Origin: CBDCNP01 sp965222425
GTDB taxonomy: Bacteria > Acidobacteriota > Vicinamibacteria > Marinacidobacterales > DATDRI01
Direction of reading: 5' to 3'
Length of the DNA stretch: 64,000 nt
NCBI GenBank assembly: GCA_965222425.1
Contig: CBDCTW010000022.1
Span: 1 to 64,000, forward strand
The number at the start of each line of letters is the position of its first letter. The stretch's first letter is position 1. This document shows, piece by piece, positions 35,394 through 44,214 of this stretch. The position numbers and the translations under genes are program-made. A model generated the notes under the pieces. That model did not search any database, was not told where the DNA came from, and saw nothing but the letters and a program-made list of their open reading frames with translations.

Positions 35394-36563
35394 CTATGGA
35401 GCTCGAGCAAGCGGTGACCTGTGCTCCGGCACTTCCCGACGCCCCCGCCTTTCATCGATCTTCCGCCTCTTATCGATCTTCCGTTGGATGAATTCCGCCC
35501 CGTGGACATGTTCGGCCACCAAGAGATTATGGGCGGGGCATAAAAGAAAAAGGAATTGCTCGTCGTGACTGCGAAAGATGGCAAACAGCCGCTCGTGGTC
35601 CACCTGAAGGCGGGTCCGCGACTGGCATCGCCTCCCATCAACGCTTTTGTATTGGCGTTGGTTATTGCCACGGGCGTGGACCCGCTCGATGACCTCGGAA
35701 GGAATGTATCGCGACCTCGCTGGCTCGTCTTTCACTCTCGGCACGCCCGGCGCGACGTTCTTCGACATCTCGTCTAGACGAGGTCTGGCTTTAGTGACCT
35801 TTTGTCTCGCCTTCCGTCGCTCGAGCTTTCTCTCCGGGTCTTTTTTCTCGAGGGCGATGTCGAGAGCCTGCTCCAAAATCTCCGCCATATGCCTTTGAGC
35901 ATTCTCCACGCCCATGACTTCGGCCAGTCCCTCGAACTTCTCTTTGAAGCTCCGGTCGGCCGAGAACCTGAAATTGAACACGGCGGGTCGGGCGGGCTGG
36001 AGGATGTTGGGCGAGCTCGGCGACAGCTGACGCTTGCTCTGCGTCAACTCGCGCGGAGGGGCCGCTGGTCTTTCCGCTGGAGCTGCCTCCACGGGCACCG
36101 GCCGGGCGGGGCGTCTTCGGATCGACGGCTCGAACACCGGTTTGGGTTCGATGCGCACGAGATACTCTAGCGCGGCCTTCTTGGTCATCCCGGCGCAATC
36201 TGCGAGGAGCGTATCGACATTGTCCTCGCTCAGATGAGGCGCCAGAAGACCCGCAACCGTGAGACTGATACGGTTCTCGGCCAGCGCGACGAGGAGCTGT
36301 GGGAAGCGAATCGAAACATTCGCGACGTGTATTCGCGATGCGACCGAGCCTTCGCTCAGATGAAGCCGCTCGACGCAGTAGTGAAACGTGCTCTTGTAAC
36401 CGAGCTGGAGCGCGACCTTCCGCCTCGACATCTCGGCGACATGGGCGATCAGCCGGGCAACGTTTTGTTTCTCGGCGCAGACGAGTTTCTCGGCCGAGCG
36501 ATCGAGCTCGCAGTCAGACAGACGTTCGAGCTTTCCGAAGTAGTTCTTGAATCTTTCGAGCAT
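35394..36563 (-). CDS. DUF222-like HNH-type endonuclease, probably degenerate
   Basis: About 389 residues from ATG 36563 (MLERFKNYFGKLERLSDCEL). An upstream in-frame ATG exists, but a TATAAT box (36594-36599, complement) sits inside that extension. The N-terminal helical region (SAEKLVCAEKQNVARLIAHV then AEMSRRK, SEGSVASRIHVANVSIRFPQ, LLAPHLSEDNVDTLLADCAG) matches the family. The C-terminal HNH module reads ARSRYIPSEVIERVHARGNN then QRQYKSVDGRRCQ, TRLQVDHERLFAIFRSHDEQ and LLCPAHNLLVAEHVHGAEFI. The usual VWERDGGQC segment is altered, the Asn in the middle of the finger is not evident, and a small in-frame duplication (DKRRKIDERR) is present near the end. It was probably a nuclease linked to mobile DNA. 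A second copy of its C-terminus lies at 51884-52072. Confidence 0.7.
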   Translation of the reverse strand: MLERFKNYFGKLERLSDCELDRSAEKLVCAEKQNVARLIAHVAEMSRRKVALQLGYKSTFHYCVERLHLSEGSVASRIHVANVSIRFPQLLVALAENRISLTVAGLLAPHLSEDNVDTLLADCAGMTKKAALEYLVRIEPKPVFEPSIRRRPARPVPVEAAPAERPAAPPRELTQSKRQLSPSSPNILQPARPAVFNFRFSADRSFKEKFEGLAEVMGVENAQRHMAEILEQALDIALEKKDPERKLERRKARQKVTKARPRLDEMSKNVAPGVPRVKDEPARSRYIPSEVIERVHARGNNQRQYKSVDGRRCQSRTRLQVDHERLFAIFRSHDEQFLFLLCPAHNLLVAEHVHGAEFIQRKIDKRRKIDERRGRREVPEHRSPLARAP

Positions 36564-36605
36564 CGTCTTCCCCCCCAATGAACTAGCAGTCAGATTATAC
36601 TCCAC

Positions 36606-37022
36606 TGTTTTAGAGCGCCCTCAGGCGGCGAAAGGAAGGCAACAATCGATCGACATGAAACGAAAATAAGAACGGCGTAGAGAATGCACCAGAACGCTAC
36701 GTAGCGTACGTGAGCGATGTTCTTAAAGGCGGCGTCATCGAAAGGAAATTTGTCGCGCGAAAGCTGTCAAGCCTTTTTTTCATTTTTTCGAGTGCTGATG
36801 AACGGGGTTCAGGGTCGCGCTCACCATCGACGATGGCCCGCACGATGAGCATGAGGGAGCCGGTTCGGACCCAACCTCGTCCTGGAGCATAAGCGCGGCA
36901 GTGATCATTACGAGGTTCGCTGCCGGAGGCTTCACCGACAACCCTTTTATCGGCTTACCGACGAGCAACAGAATCAGCCCACGGGTGACGGGCTTCACGC
37001 GCCAAGTTCCCATACGGTTCCC
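36606..37022. other. Spacer with a possible short membrane-protein scrap
   Basis: This 417-bp stretch contains the likely HNH promoter (TATAAT near 36594) at one end. On the minus strand from 37013 an open frame reads MGTWRVKPVTRGLILLLVGK then PIKGLSVKPPAANLVMITAALMLQDEVG before turning low-quality. The hydrophobic stretch may be one transmembrane helix. It lies 10 bp downstream of the integrase/TPR relic, so it may be part of the same decayed operon. I cannot name it. Confidence 0.3.
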
Positions 37023-37725
37023 TCACCTGGCCAAGGACGTTCTTGCCTCCTGGAGCTCGGGGAGGTCGGGATCGGCGTCCTTCCAAAAATCGAGAAAGCG
37101 GCGATACTCACTGCGCGCCGCCTCTTTGTCTCCCATTAGATCAACGAGCCGAGCAGACTCGAGAACGTATCGTGCCTCGAAGAGCGCGGTAAATTTGGCT
37201 TCGAGGCCGGGCGTGTTGAGATTGCGATAGACCAAGATTTGATTACGATGGAAGTCGATATCCTGAACGCGCAGGCGCGCGCACTCCAGAACTCGCAGGC
37301 CGGCCCCGTAGAGAAGCGACGCCATGAGCCACGGCGTCCCTTGAAGCCGACTGAGGACGGTGGCAGCCTCTTCGCGCGAGAGAACCAAGGGAACTCGCAA
37401 CCGGCGCTTGGCGCGCACGACACGACCCAACCAATCGAGCTCTCGGCCGAGGACGTTCTGATACAAAAAGAGTAGGGCGCTCAACGCCTGGTTTTGACTG
37501 GAGGGACTGAGGTTCCTGTCAGTGGCGAGACTGGAGAGGAATTGGGTCACCTCGCGCTCCCCCATCTCGTTCGGATGGCGTTTGTCGTGAAAGAAGATGA
37601 ATCTCTTGATCCATCCGATGTACGCCTTTTCCGTCCGGCGGCTGTAGTGGCGGGCACGGAGGACAGTCCGAACCCTGTCAAGCAGCCTGGGCGATTGAGA
37701 ATGAGTCTGGATGATTTCCCTCCCC
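37023..37725 (-). pseudogene. Chimera: integron-integrase N-terminal half fused to a TPR protein tail
   Basis: From about 37690 downwards the frame encodes SPRLLDRVRTVLRARHYSRR then TEKAYIGWIKRFIFFHDKRH, EREVTQFLSSLATDRNLSPS, QNQALSALLFLYQNVLGREL then DWL, RVPLVLSREEAATVLSRLQG and GAGLRVLECARLRVQDIDFH then RNQILVYR. This is the SAM-like and start of the catalytic domain of IntI-type tyrosine recombinases. The HxxR and catalytic Tyr part is missing. At NQILVYR it joins NLNTPGLEAKFTALFEARYV then LESARLVDLMGDKEAARSEYRRFLDFWKDADPDLPEL, the C-terminus of a TPR-type protein. No ATG precedes the integrase part; a TAG closes the frame at 37726. It is inactive, but shows that an integron-type integrase once lay here. 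Confidence 0.8.
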
Positions 37726-37768
37726 TATTGCTGTGACGAAAAAGAAGTGGGAAACCCTCCCTATAAAG

Positions 37769-38812
37769 CTAGGTTTTCATGACCTCGGCGATCGCTTCGC
37801 AGGCGGTGAGGCAGTCCTTCTGTGACACGTCATGGTGGGTAAGCATGCGGACATGGGACTCATCGACCACATTGCCCAGCACTCGACGTTCTTTCAGCCC
37901 GGCCAACAATTTACTGGTGTTCATGTGGGGGCAGCTAATTTCGAAGATGACGACGTTGGTCCGGACCTTGGCGGGGTCGATCTCGATGCCGTCGATGCCG
38001 GCGAGATTCTCGGCGATTTTGTGGGCGTTTTGGTGATCTTCTCCCAAGCGAGAGGTCATCTCGTCGAGCCCGACGATGCCGGGGGCGGCCAATACACCGG
38101 CCTGTCTCATGCCTCCCCCGAGGAGCCTTCTGGTGCCGCGGGCCCTCTCGATGAAATCACGGTCACCGCAGAGGAGTGAGCCGACCGGGGCGCAGAGTCC
38201 CTTGGAAAGGCAGAACATCACGGAATCGAATCCCATGGCCAGATCCTTGGCCTCGCAACCGAGGGCGGTCGCGGCGTTGAAGATGCGGGCGCCGTCCAGA
38301 TGAACGGGGATGCCCCGGTCGTGAGCGAAGTCGATGATCTCTCGGCTTCGCTCGATGGAGTACACGGTTCCGCCGGCGTAGTTGTGGGTGTTTTCGAGAG
38401 TAATGAGTCCGGTTCGAGCACGATTGTACACCCTTGGGCGGATGGCCTTGCGGATCGACTCGACGTCAAGGATTCCGTCCTCGGCCTTTATCGGTCGGGC
38501 GAGCGTTCCGGAGACCACCGCCATGGCCGCCATCTCTAAGTTGAAGATGTGGCTGCGCTCTTCTGTGATGACTTCCTCGCCCGGTTCGGTGTGGAGCCTG
38601 ATGGCGATCTGATTGCCCATCGTTCCCGTGGGGACAAAGAGTGCCGCCTCCTTGCCGATGAGCGTCGCGGCTTTTTCCTGAAGCTTGTTGACGGTCGAGT
38701 CGTCACCGTAGTTGTCGTCCCCCACTACCGCCTCGGCCATCGCTTTTCGCATCGCCGGTGTCGGCCGGGTGACGGTGTCGCTCCGGAGGTCGATGAACCC
38801 GTGCTCATTCAT
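37769..38812 (-). CDS. ltaE: Low-specificity L-threonine aldolase
   Basis: About 347 residues from ATG 38812 (MNEHGFIDLRSDTVTRPTPA). It is a PLP enzyme that cleaves L-threonine or allo-threonine to glycine and acetaldehyde. Family features: DLRSDTVTRPTPAMRKAMAE at the N-terminus, GDDNYGDDSTVNKLQEKAA, FVPTGTMGNQIAI, THNYAGGTVY, IPVHLDGARIFNAA (PLP-binding Asp) and CLSKGLCAPVGSLLCG with the PLP Lys. It ends with TNVVIFEIS and HVRMLTHHDVS. The length is normal and no defects are seen. It lies at the downstream end of the Bat operon strand, 57 bp after batE, and may be co-transcribed with it, although the function is unrelated. Confidence 0.93.
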   Translation of the reverse strand: MNEHGFIDLRSDTVTRPTPAMRKAMAEAVVGDDNYGDDSTVNKLQEKAATLIGKEAALFVPTGTMGNQIAIRLHTEPGEEVITEERSHIFNLEMAAMAVVSGTLARPIKAEDGILDVESIRKAIRPRVYNRARTGLITLENTHNYAGGTVYSIERSREIIDFAHDRGIPVHLDGARIFNAATALGCEAKDLAMGFDSVMFCLSKGLCAPVGSLLCGDRDFIERARGTRRLLGGGMRQAGVLAAPGIVGLDEMTSRLGEDHQNAHKIAENLAGIDGIEIDPAKVRTNVVIFEISCPHMNTSKLLAGLKERRVLGNVVDESHVRMLTHHDVSQKDCLTACEAIAEVMKT

Positions 38813-38869
38813 AGGAAGACTTCCAATACTTCGTTGCAAAACAGGATGTGGATATAAATTCCGACCGGC

Positions 38870-39631
38870 TCAGATGCTTTCGACATCGGCCTCTTGTACC
38901 CATCCAGTGAGGCCGTTGGGAAGTCGGACCTGGAGCCAGCCCTCTCGCTCGCCGAGGACCGTGAGTTTGAGCCCCTCGTGAATTTCCGCCAGCTGAAGGT
39001 TGGTATCGCCGGGGCCACTGCGGACATCCAAGACTTGAGCGATCGCGATCGCCTCCTCCCGTTCGCCCGACGATTGAACCTTGGCGATCAACACGGTTGC
39101 CGACAGTAGCCCTACTGCCGCGACGGTCGCAAGAGCATAGATCGCGGGAGTACGGAGCTGAGGCCAAAGGCCGAGAAGCAGCATCGAGACCGCGGCGCCG
39201 CCGATGACGAAGGAGAGGCTGAGCAAGAGCGCCAGGAAATTGGGGTCGACTGAGTGGTAAAGATCCACCACCCAAGCAACGTATGACGGCATCGGCCGCC
39301 TTTGTACGATGTCGACGATGAGCTCGTTGGCGAACTCGAGGTTGGCCCTGGTGTCTTCATCGCTAGGCATCTGCTCGAGGGCACGCTCGTAATTGAGAAT
39401 GGCGAGACCCAACCGGCCGCTCTTGAAATACGCGTTGCCCAGGTTGTAGCAGAGCGCTCCGTCGACCACCCCTTGCGAGCGAAGCGCTTCGTATTGCTCG
39501 ACCGCCTGGTCATATAGGCCTTCGCGGTAGAGCTCTTCGCCGCGCTCGAACACCTCTTGCGGGGAGACGAACTGAGCCCCGTAGGGAAAGCCGAGGAGGC
39601 CGAGGAAGCCGACCAGCAACCAGGAAATCAT
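38870..39631 (-). CDS. batE: BatE-like TPR/SH3 membrane protein
   Basis: A 253-residue protein: an N-terminal membrane segment (MISWLLVGFLGLLGFPYGAQ), TPR-type helices (EELYREGLYDQAVEQYEALR then CYNLGNAYFKSGRLGLAILNYERALEQMP), then two membrane helices (LALLLSLSFVIGGAAVSMLL and AIYALATVAAVGLLSATVLI). A C-terminal bacterial SH3 domain follows (VLDVRSGPGDTNLQLAEIHE then GLKLTVLGEREGWLQVRLPNGLTGWV). This is the BatE layout. It is the last gene of the Bat cluster and overlaps batD by 4 bp. The SH3 part may touch peptidoglycan. Confidence 0.85.
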   Translation of the reverse strand: MISWLLVGFLGLLGFPYGAQFVSPQEVFERGEELYREGLYDQAVEQYEALRSQGVVDGALCYNLGNAYFKSGRLGLAILNYERALEQMPSDEDTRANLEFANELIVDIVQRRPMPSYVAWVVDLYHSVDPNFLALLLSLSFVIGGAAVSMLLLGLWPQLRTPAIYALATVAAVGLLSATVLIAKVQSSGEREEAIAIAQVLDVRSGPGDTNLQLAEIHEGLKLTVLGEREGWLQVRLPNGLTGWVQEADVESI

Positions 39632-41469
39632 ACGAGATACTTGTCGAGAGACACGATGGCTTGCTCCGCTCGCGCGAGGAGCTCTTCCATCTCTTGGCGG
39701 GTTCTGTCTCCGGGCGTGAATCGAGCGAACTCGCAGGCCTCGATGGTCTTTAGAAACTCGGCACGGGCCGACTCAGGAACTTGCCGCTCCGCCAACATCG
39801 ATTCGATCTGTTGCGTGGTCAGGCCCGAATGGCTAACCCCTGTCTTGTCACCGACGTAACGGAATAATGCCGCGGCCGTCACCTCATAGAAGTCCTGCGC
39901 CTCATGGTGCGCCTTCTTCGCCGCTTGCTTGAGCCGCCCATGGGCTTCCTTCCGCGCTCGCCGTCGACGCCAGAGCCCGACTTGAGAGGCCTCACTCTCT
40001 CGTTTCAAACGGTAGGCCACCAGGCCGAGATTCCAGAGCATGGGAAGTGCGAGCGTGGCATAGAACAAGCCGCTCCGAGAAAACGGTGCCCTAGCCACTC
40101 CGAGCTCTTTGGGTGCCGGTTTGAGGTAACGAACGTCTCGTCTCAGGAGCTTCACTTCCGAACGGGGAGCCACGATGGGTGCTCCGGCAACCGCCGTCGC
40201 CCCTCCGACGTTGAGGGTCAGCGGGCCAGCCTTCGCGGTCACATAGCTCTTCTTCGCCGGGTCGAAGTAAGACAGGCTCAGCGGGCCGAGCTTGTACTTT
40301 CCAGGAGCGCTCGGCACGAGCACGAACTCCCAACGTTTTTCCCCTCCGAAGCCCAATCCGCTGGCGCTGAACCTCTCTTCGGTTTTGGGATCGTAGGTTC
40401 GAAAGCTGTCCGGGGTCGGGAGATCCGGGACCTTCACCGTCTTGAGATTCCCCTTCCCCTTTACCACCACGTCCACGGTCAGTGGTTCTCCCGCCGCGAT
40501 GGTGTCCCTGTCCAGGTTGTCCATCTCCAGGGCTAGATCGAACGTCCCCACCGCGCCGGAGAAGTCCTTGGGTTTGCCTGCAGAGGGCAACGGTTTGACT
40601 TCGAGCGAAACGGGCTTCGTAGTCCTGCGAATGGTGTCGGTCGTCCGGAAGAAGAACGAATCAAACGGATCGGAGGAGCCCCGAATCGCCATCGAAAAGG
40701 TCGCGGGCTCGATGGTAGCCGTGCCAGCCTTTGTTGGAAAAAGTACGCTCTTCTTTATCTCGAAGACGTAGAACGTCTTTCCCTTGACGGTGGTTTCTTT
40801 CCACTCCGGCTCCTTGGGCATCTTGACTTCTTCGACCCAGAAACCGGTCAACTTAGGCTGCTGATCCACCTCGAGCCCCATGATCGGCAATTGCGTATAG
40901 AGCTTGTAGGTAAGAATGACTTGCTCGCCCACATACGTGGAGGGTCGAGACAGCGCCGCCTCGACGTAGACTTCGCCTGCCACTTTGGCGCGCCGTCGCT
41001 GCCGGGGAGGATTGAACGCATCAAACGGATCCGACCGTCGGCCGCCCTGCGGCCGAACCGAGCCAGCGACGACCTCCACCTCGATAGGCCCGGTAAGGTA
41101 TTGGGTTCCTTGATAGGTCACCGAGACGCGATCGATGGTGTGCTTGCCTTCGGCCACCGGCACCAGACGATAAGTGATGGCTCGCGTGGCGGACATTCTG
41201 CCATTTATCCACTGGATGCTGGTCGACTGGGATGAGCCGCCGATACGAAACCCCTCGAGCTTGGGAAGCATCGGGGCGCTGGCACGGCCCAAGCTGTCTC
41301 CGAACATAGAGACCGTGAGCTGGAGGTCGTCGTCCATGCCGATGCGGTTGGCGCTTACGGAGGCCTGGACACGGAAGTCTTGGGCTCTCGCCTCCCGAGC
41401 CAGAAGGATCAACAAGCAGAAGGTCCCAAGTATGATGGCTCCTGCGATCCGGCTGGCCGCGCTATTCAT
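39628..41469 (-). CDS. batD: BatD-like protein
   Basis: A 613-residue exported, membrane-anchored protein with signal MNSAASRIAGAIILGTFCLL and cleavage near AREARA. The BatD pattern shows in VQASVSANRIGMDDDLQLTV, FRIGGSSQSTSIQWINGRMS then ATRAITYRLVPV, AALSRPSTYVGEQVILTYKL and LPTPDSFRTYDPKTE. A transmembrane helix (LFYATLALPMLWNLGLVAY) and a cytoplasmic tail with GVSHSGLTTQQIESML follow. It probably scaffolds the BatA/BatB VWA proteins at the membrane. It sits between batC and batE in the same direction. Confidence 0.9.
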   Translation of the reverse strand: MNSAASRIAGAIILGTFCLLILLAREARAQDFRVQASVSANRIGMDDDLQLTVSMFGDSLGRASAPMLPKLEGFRIGGSSQSTSIQWINGRMSATRAITYRLVPVAEGKHTIDRVSVTYQGTQYLTGPIEVEVVAGSVRPQGGRRSDPFDAFNPPRQRRRAKVAGEVYVEAALSRPSTYVGEQVILTYKLYTQLPIMGLEVDQQPKLTGFWVEEVKMPKEPEWKETTVKGKTFYVFEIKKSVLFPTKAGTATIEPATFSMAIRGSSDPFDSFFFRTTDTIRRTTKPVSLEVKPLPSAGKPKDFSGAVGTFDLALEMDNLDRDTIAAGEPLTVDVVVKGKGNLKTVKVPDLPTPDSFRTYDPKTEERFSASGLGFGGEKRWEFVLVPSAPGKYKLGPLSLSYFDPAKKSYVTAKAGPLTLNVGGATAVAGAPIVAPRSEVKLLRRDVRYLKPAPKELGVARAPFSRSGLFYATLALPMLWNLGLVAYRLKRESEASQVGLWRRRRARKEAHGRLKQAAKKAHHEAQDFYEVTAAALFRYVGDKTGVSHSGLTTQQIESMLAERQVPESARAEFLKTIEACEFARFTPGDRTRQEMEELLARAEQAIVSLDKYLV

Positions 41470-41505
41470 TGCAAAACCGCTCTATTTTAGCGCAATTACC
41501 AGCCC

Positions 41506-42207
41506 TCACCAGTCCTTGCCCTTGGCAGGTGCCTTGATTTGGCGTTTTTGCTGTTGCTTGCGTTGCTCGGCCTTCTCCATCTCCGCCAGGGCCGCCAGGA
41601 TCCGCTCGGCCTCCTCCTTGCTCATCCCTTGCGGCTGGGCTTCACCTCCCTGCTCGCTCGAATCCATGGCCTGGTCCTGAGGCTGGGACTGATCCTGAGG
41701 CTGCGACTGGTTTTGTTGACTCTGAGGCTGCGACTGATCTTGCTGGTTCTCGTCGCTTTCTCCGGAGTCGCCTCCCCCTTCCTGTTCTTGTTGGCGTTGT
41801 TCTTCCTTTTTCCGCAAGGCCAGCTCGAGGTTTTGTCGCGCTTTGATGTCTTGGTCGTCGATCTTGAGGGCCTCCTTGTACGCCGCGACCGCGTCTGGAA
41901 ACTTCTCGCCCTTATAAAGGACATTGCCAGTATTGAAGTGAGAACGCCTTTGCACCTCGTCGGAACCGCTCCGAGCCGTCCGGTAGCCATCTAAAGCCTT
42001 GTCCATTTCCTCTTTTCGGTAGTGGACGTTAGCAATGTTGTACTGGATCTCCGATGCGTCCGGAGACTCCTCTTGCGCCTGCGTGTAGGCGACGAGGGCC
42101 TCGTCCAGCTTTCCCTCTCCGTAAAGCTCCGCACCTTCTTTGTTCTTCTTGTTGACGCCTGGACCAAATAGCTGGAGTACGAGGATAGCAATTAACCAGG
42201 TCCTCAT
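41506..42207 (-). CDS. batC: BatC-like TPR protein
   Basis: 233 residues from ATG 42207 (MRTWLIAILVLQLFGPGVNK), chosen because an AGGAGG site precedes it; the frame is open further upstream inside batB. TPR helices follow: EGAELYGEGKLDEALVAYTQ, NIANVHYRKEEMDKALDGYR and HFNTGNVLYKGEKFPDAVAA then YKEALK. A Gln/Ser/Asp-rich low-complexity segment (QSQPQDQSQPQDQ) and a basic tail follow. This is the usual BatC layout. The start overlaps the batB stop by 4 bp. Confidence 0.88.
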   Translation of the reverse strand: MRTWLIAILVLQLFGPGVNKKNKEGAELYGEGKLDEALVAYTQAQEESPDASEIQYNIANVHYRKEEMDKALDGYRTARSGSDEVQRRSHFNTGNVLYKGEKFPDAVAAYKEALKIDDQDIKARQNLELALRKKEEQRQQEQEGGGDSGESDENQQDQSQPQSQQNQSQPQDQSQPQDQAMDSSEQGGEAQPQGMSKEEAERILAALAEMEKAEQRKQQQKRQIKAPAKGKDW

Positions 42208-43220
42208 GCCGGCTCCTCCTTTCGGCGACGGCCGCGCGGGATCGCCGTGTCGGCGATGAGGAAGGCGATCGCAAAGCCGAGTGGCCAATAGAAACGTTCT
42301 TCGTAGCGCGTGAACAACTGCGATTTCAACTCTTTGCTCTCCATGGATGCGATGAGCTCGCCGATTTCGTCGACTTCGGTCTCTAGGTCGGTGGCCCGCA
42401 AATACTTTCCACCGGTTGCCAACGCCACACGACCGAGCGAATCCTCATCCAGCCGACTCAAAACGGGCTGACCTGCGGGATCGCGCTTGTAGTCGGTGAC
42501 CTCTCCTTTGGCGTTGCGGATCGGAATCGGATCGCCCGCCGGTGTTCCCACGCCGATCGCGTGGATGACGACACCCTCTTCGCGGGCCTTCTGAGCGACG
42601 GCGGCGGGATCTCCCTCGTGCTGTTCCCCATCGGTCAGAAGGATGATCACCTTGTACTTCGATTCCTTGGAAACAAAGCCCCGACGTGCTGCGTCGATGG
42701 CACTCGCGACATTGGTTCCCGCCTCCGGCACCACGCCAGTGCCTATCGCATCCAAGAAAATCCTGACCGCGCCATCGTCGAGCGTGAGCGGACACTGTAC
42801 GAAGGCCGCGCCCGCGAAGACGATGAGGCCGACTCGATTGCCCTGCAGTCGCTCGGTGAGGGCAGCGGCAATGTGACGGGCCTTTTCCATCCGGGAAGGT
42901 ACGACATCCGTAGCCGCCATGCTGAGGGAGGTATCGAAGGCGATGAAAACGTCCACGCCGCTGCGAACGACTTCCTCGGTCTTTTCTCCCCACTGCGGTC
43001 GCGCAATGGCAAGCACCAAGAAGAAAACCCCGGTGAGGACAAGCCCGCCCTTCAATCGGTCGAGAACGGGACTGACTGCCTGCGAGAGCTTCGAGACAAG
43101 GCCCGTATCACCAAAGGCGGCGATTGCGCGTCGTTTCCGTCGCCCGGACCAAATGAAGAGTGCGCCCAGGGCCGGCACCAACCACAGTAAATGAAACGCA
43201 GAGAGGTTTGCGAATTGCAT
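42204..43220 (-). CDS. batB: BatB-like VWA-domain protein
   Basis: A 338-residue protein with two N-terminal membrane helices (HLLWLVPALGALFIWSGRR and LKGGLVLTGVFFLVLAIARP), a von Willebrand A domain and a C-terminal helix. The metal-ion site DxSxS appears as FIAFDTSLSMAATD, followed by a GTNVASAIDAARRG Thr site and VIILLTDGEQHEGDPAAVA. The domain probably faces the periplasm. It follows batA by 4 bp and overlaps batC. Confidence 0.92.
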   Translation of the reverse strand: MQFANLSAFHLLWLVPALGALFIWSGRRKRRAIAAFGDTGLVSKLSQAVSPVLDRLKGGLVLTGVFFLVLAIARPQWGEKTEEVVRSGVDVFIAFDTSLSMAATDVVPSRMEKARHIAAALTERLQGNRVGLIVFAGAAFVQCPLTLDDGAVRIFLDAIGTGVVPEAGTNVASAIDAARRGFVSKESKYKVIILLTDGEQHEGDPAAVAQKAREEGVVIHAIGVGTPAGDPIPIRNAKGEVTDYKRDPAGQPVLSRLDEDSLGRVALATGGKYLRATDLETEVDEIGELIASMESKELKSQLFTRYEERFYWPLGFAIAFLIADTAIPRGRRRKEEPA

Positions 43221-43224
43221 AACG

Positions 43225-44214
43225 TCAGGGAATACTCAGCAAACGGGTGCGCGAGAGAACGGACTCCGCCAGGAGCAACCCTAGCGCAGCCATCATGAAA
43301 TAGGGCGCCAGCTCGGTGTAGCGCACGTAGTCTTTTTGCTTGATCTTGGTCTTCTCGAGCTCGTCGATCTCCTCGTAAACCTTGGCGAGGGACTTCTCGT
43401 CGGTGGCCCGAAAGTACTTCCCTTCCGTCAACTCGGCGATGTCCTCCAGGGTTTCTTCGTCGATCTCGACCAGCACGTCTTGGTACACGGTTCCGTAAAC
43501 AGGATCCTCGAAAGGATAAAGCGCATAACCTTCGCGACCTGCCCCGACGGTGTAGATCTTGATTCCGAACGTCTTTGCTAACTCGGCAGCCGTAAGAGGA
43601 TCGATCTCGCCCCGGTTGTTCACACCATCGGTGAGGAGAATGATAATGCGGCTCTTGGCGTTCGAGCCCTTGAGCCGGTTTACGCTGGTGGCAATGGCGG
43701 TGCCGATGGCGGTGCCATCTGCGATGCTTCCGATGCGTACGTCTTCGAGAAGCGTCAGCAAGATGTCATGGTCGATCGTCAGCGGACACTTGGTGAGCGC
43801 CCGCGCCGCAAATGCCACCATCCCGATGCGATCATGGGGACGCGACCGTACGAACTCCGCCACCACCTGTTTCGCAACGTGGAGGCGGTTTCGTGGCTTG
43901 AAGTCCTCGGTCTTCATGCTGCTCGACACGTCGATGGCGAGAAGGATATCGACGCCCTCGGTGATGACCTCTTCGCTTCGTGCACCGGCTTGGGGACGCG
44001 CGATCGCGATCAGCACCAGCGAAAGCGCCAACATACGCACGACGAATAGCATGGGGGAGAGGCGCACCCAGATGGAAGGCCTGAGCATGTGGAGCGGACG
44101 GAGGTCGGAGTAAAGGAGAGTGGGCCGCTTCTCTCGGAGCTTCCAGTGGAGGTAGATCAGCGCCGGGATCAGCAACAGCCCGAGAGCCAACCAGGGATAC
44201 GCGAGTCGTGTCAC
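43225..44214 (-). CDS. batA: BatA-like VWA-domain protein
   Basis: A 329-residue protein with the same layout as BatB: N-terminal membrane segments (YPWLALGLLLIPALIYLHW and MLFVVRMLALSLVLIAIARP), then a VWA domain with a perfect metal-ion site (LLAIDVSSSMKTED), a Thr site (DGTAIGTAIATSVNRL) and IIILLTDGVNNRGEIDPLTA. A C-terminal helix (FMMAALGLLLAESVL) closes it. BatA and BatB are thought to form complexes in the envelope, with MoxR acting as a chaperone for VWA proteins. The start overlaps the upstream gene by 4 bp. Confidence 0.92.
   Translation of the reverse strand: MTRLAYPWLALGLLLIPALIYLHWKLREKRPTLLYSDLRPLHMLRPSIWVRLSPMLFVVRMLALSLVLIAIARPQAGARSEEVITEGVDILLAIDVSSSMKTEDFKPRNRLHVAKQVVAEFVRSRPHDRIGMVAFAARALTKCPLTIDHDILLTLLEDVRIGSIADGTAIGTAIATSVNRLKGSNAKSRIIILLTDGVNNRGEIDPLTAAELAKTFGIKIYTVGAGREGYALYPFEDPVYGTVYQDVLVEIDEETLEDIAELTEGKYFRATDEKSLAKVYEEIDELEKTKIKQKDYVRYTELAPYFMMAALGLLLAESVLSRTRLLSIP

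Noticed and set aside
36780..37013. 77-residue gene on the minus strand
   Set aside because: Only the first 45 residues look protein-like; no ribosome site or known family, so it is noted only as a possible scrap in the spacer.
39904..40536. Long plus-strand frames across the Bat operon (also at 41539 and 45253)
   Set aside because: Antisense shadows of batD, batC and DUF58; no start context or recognisable domains.
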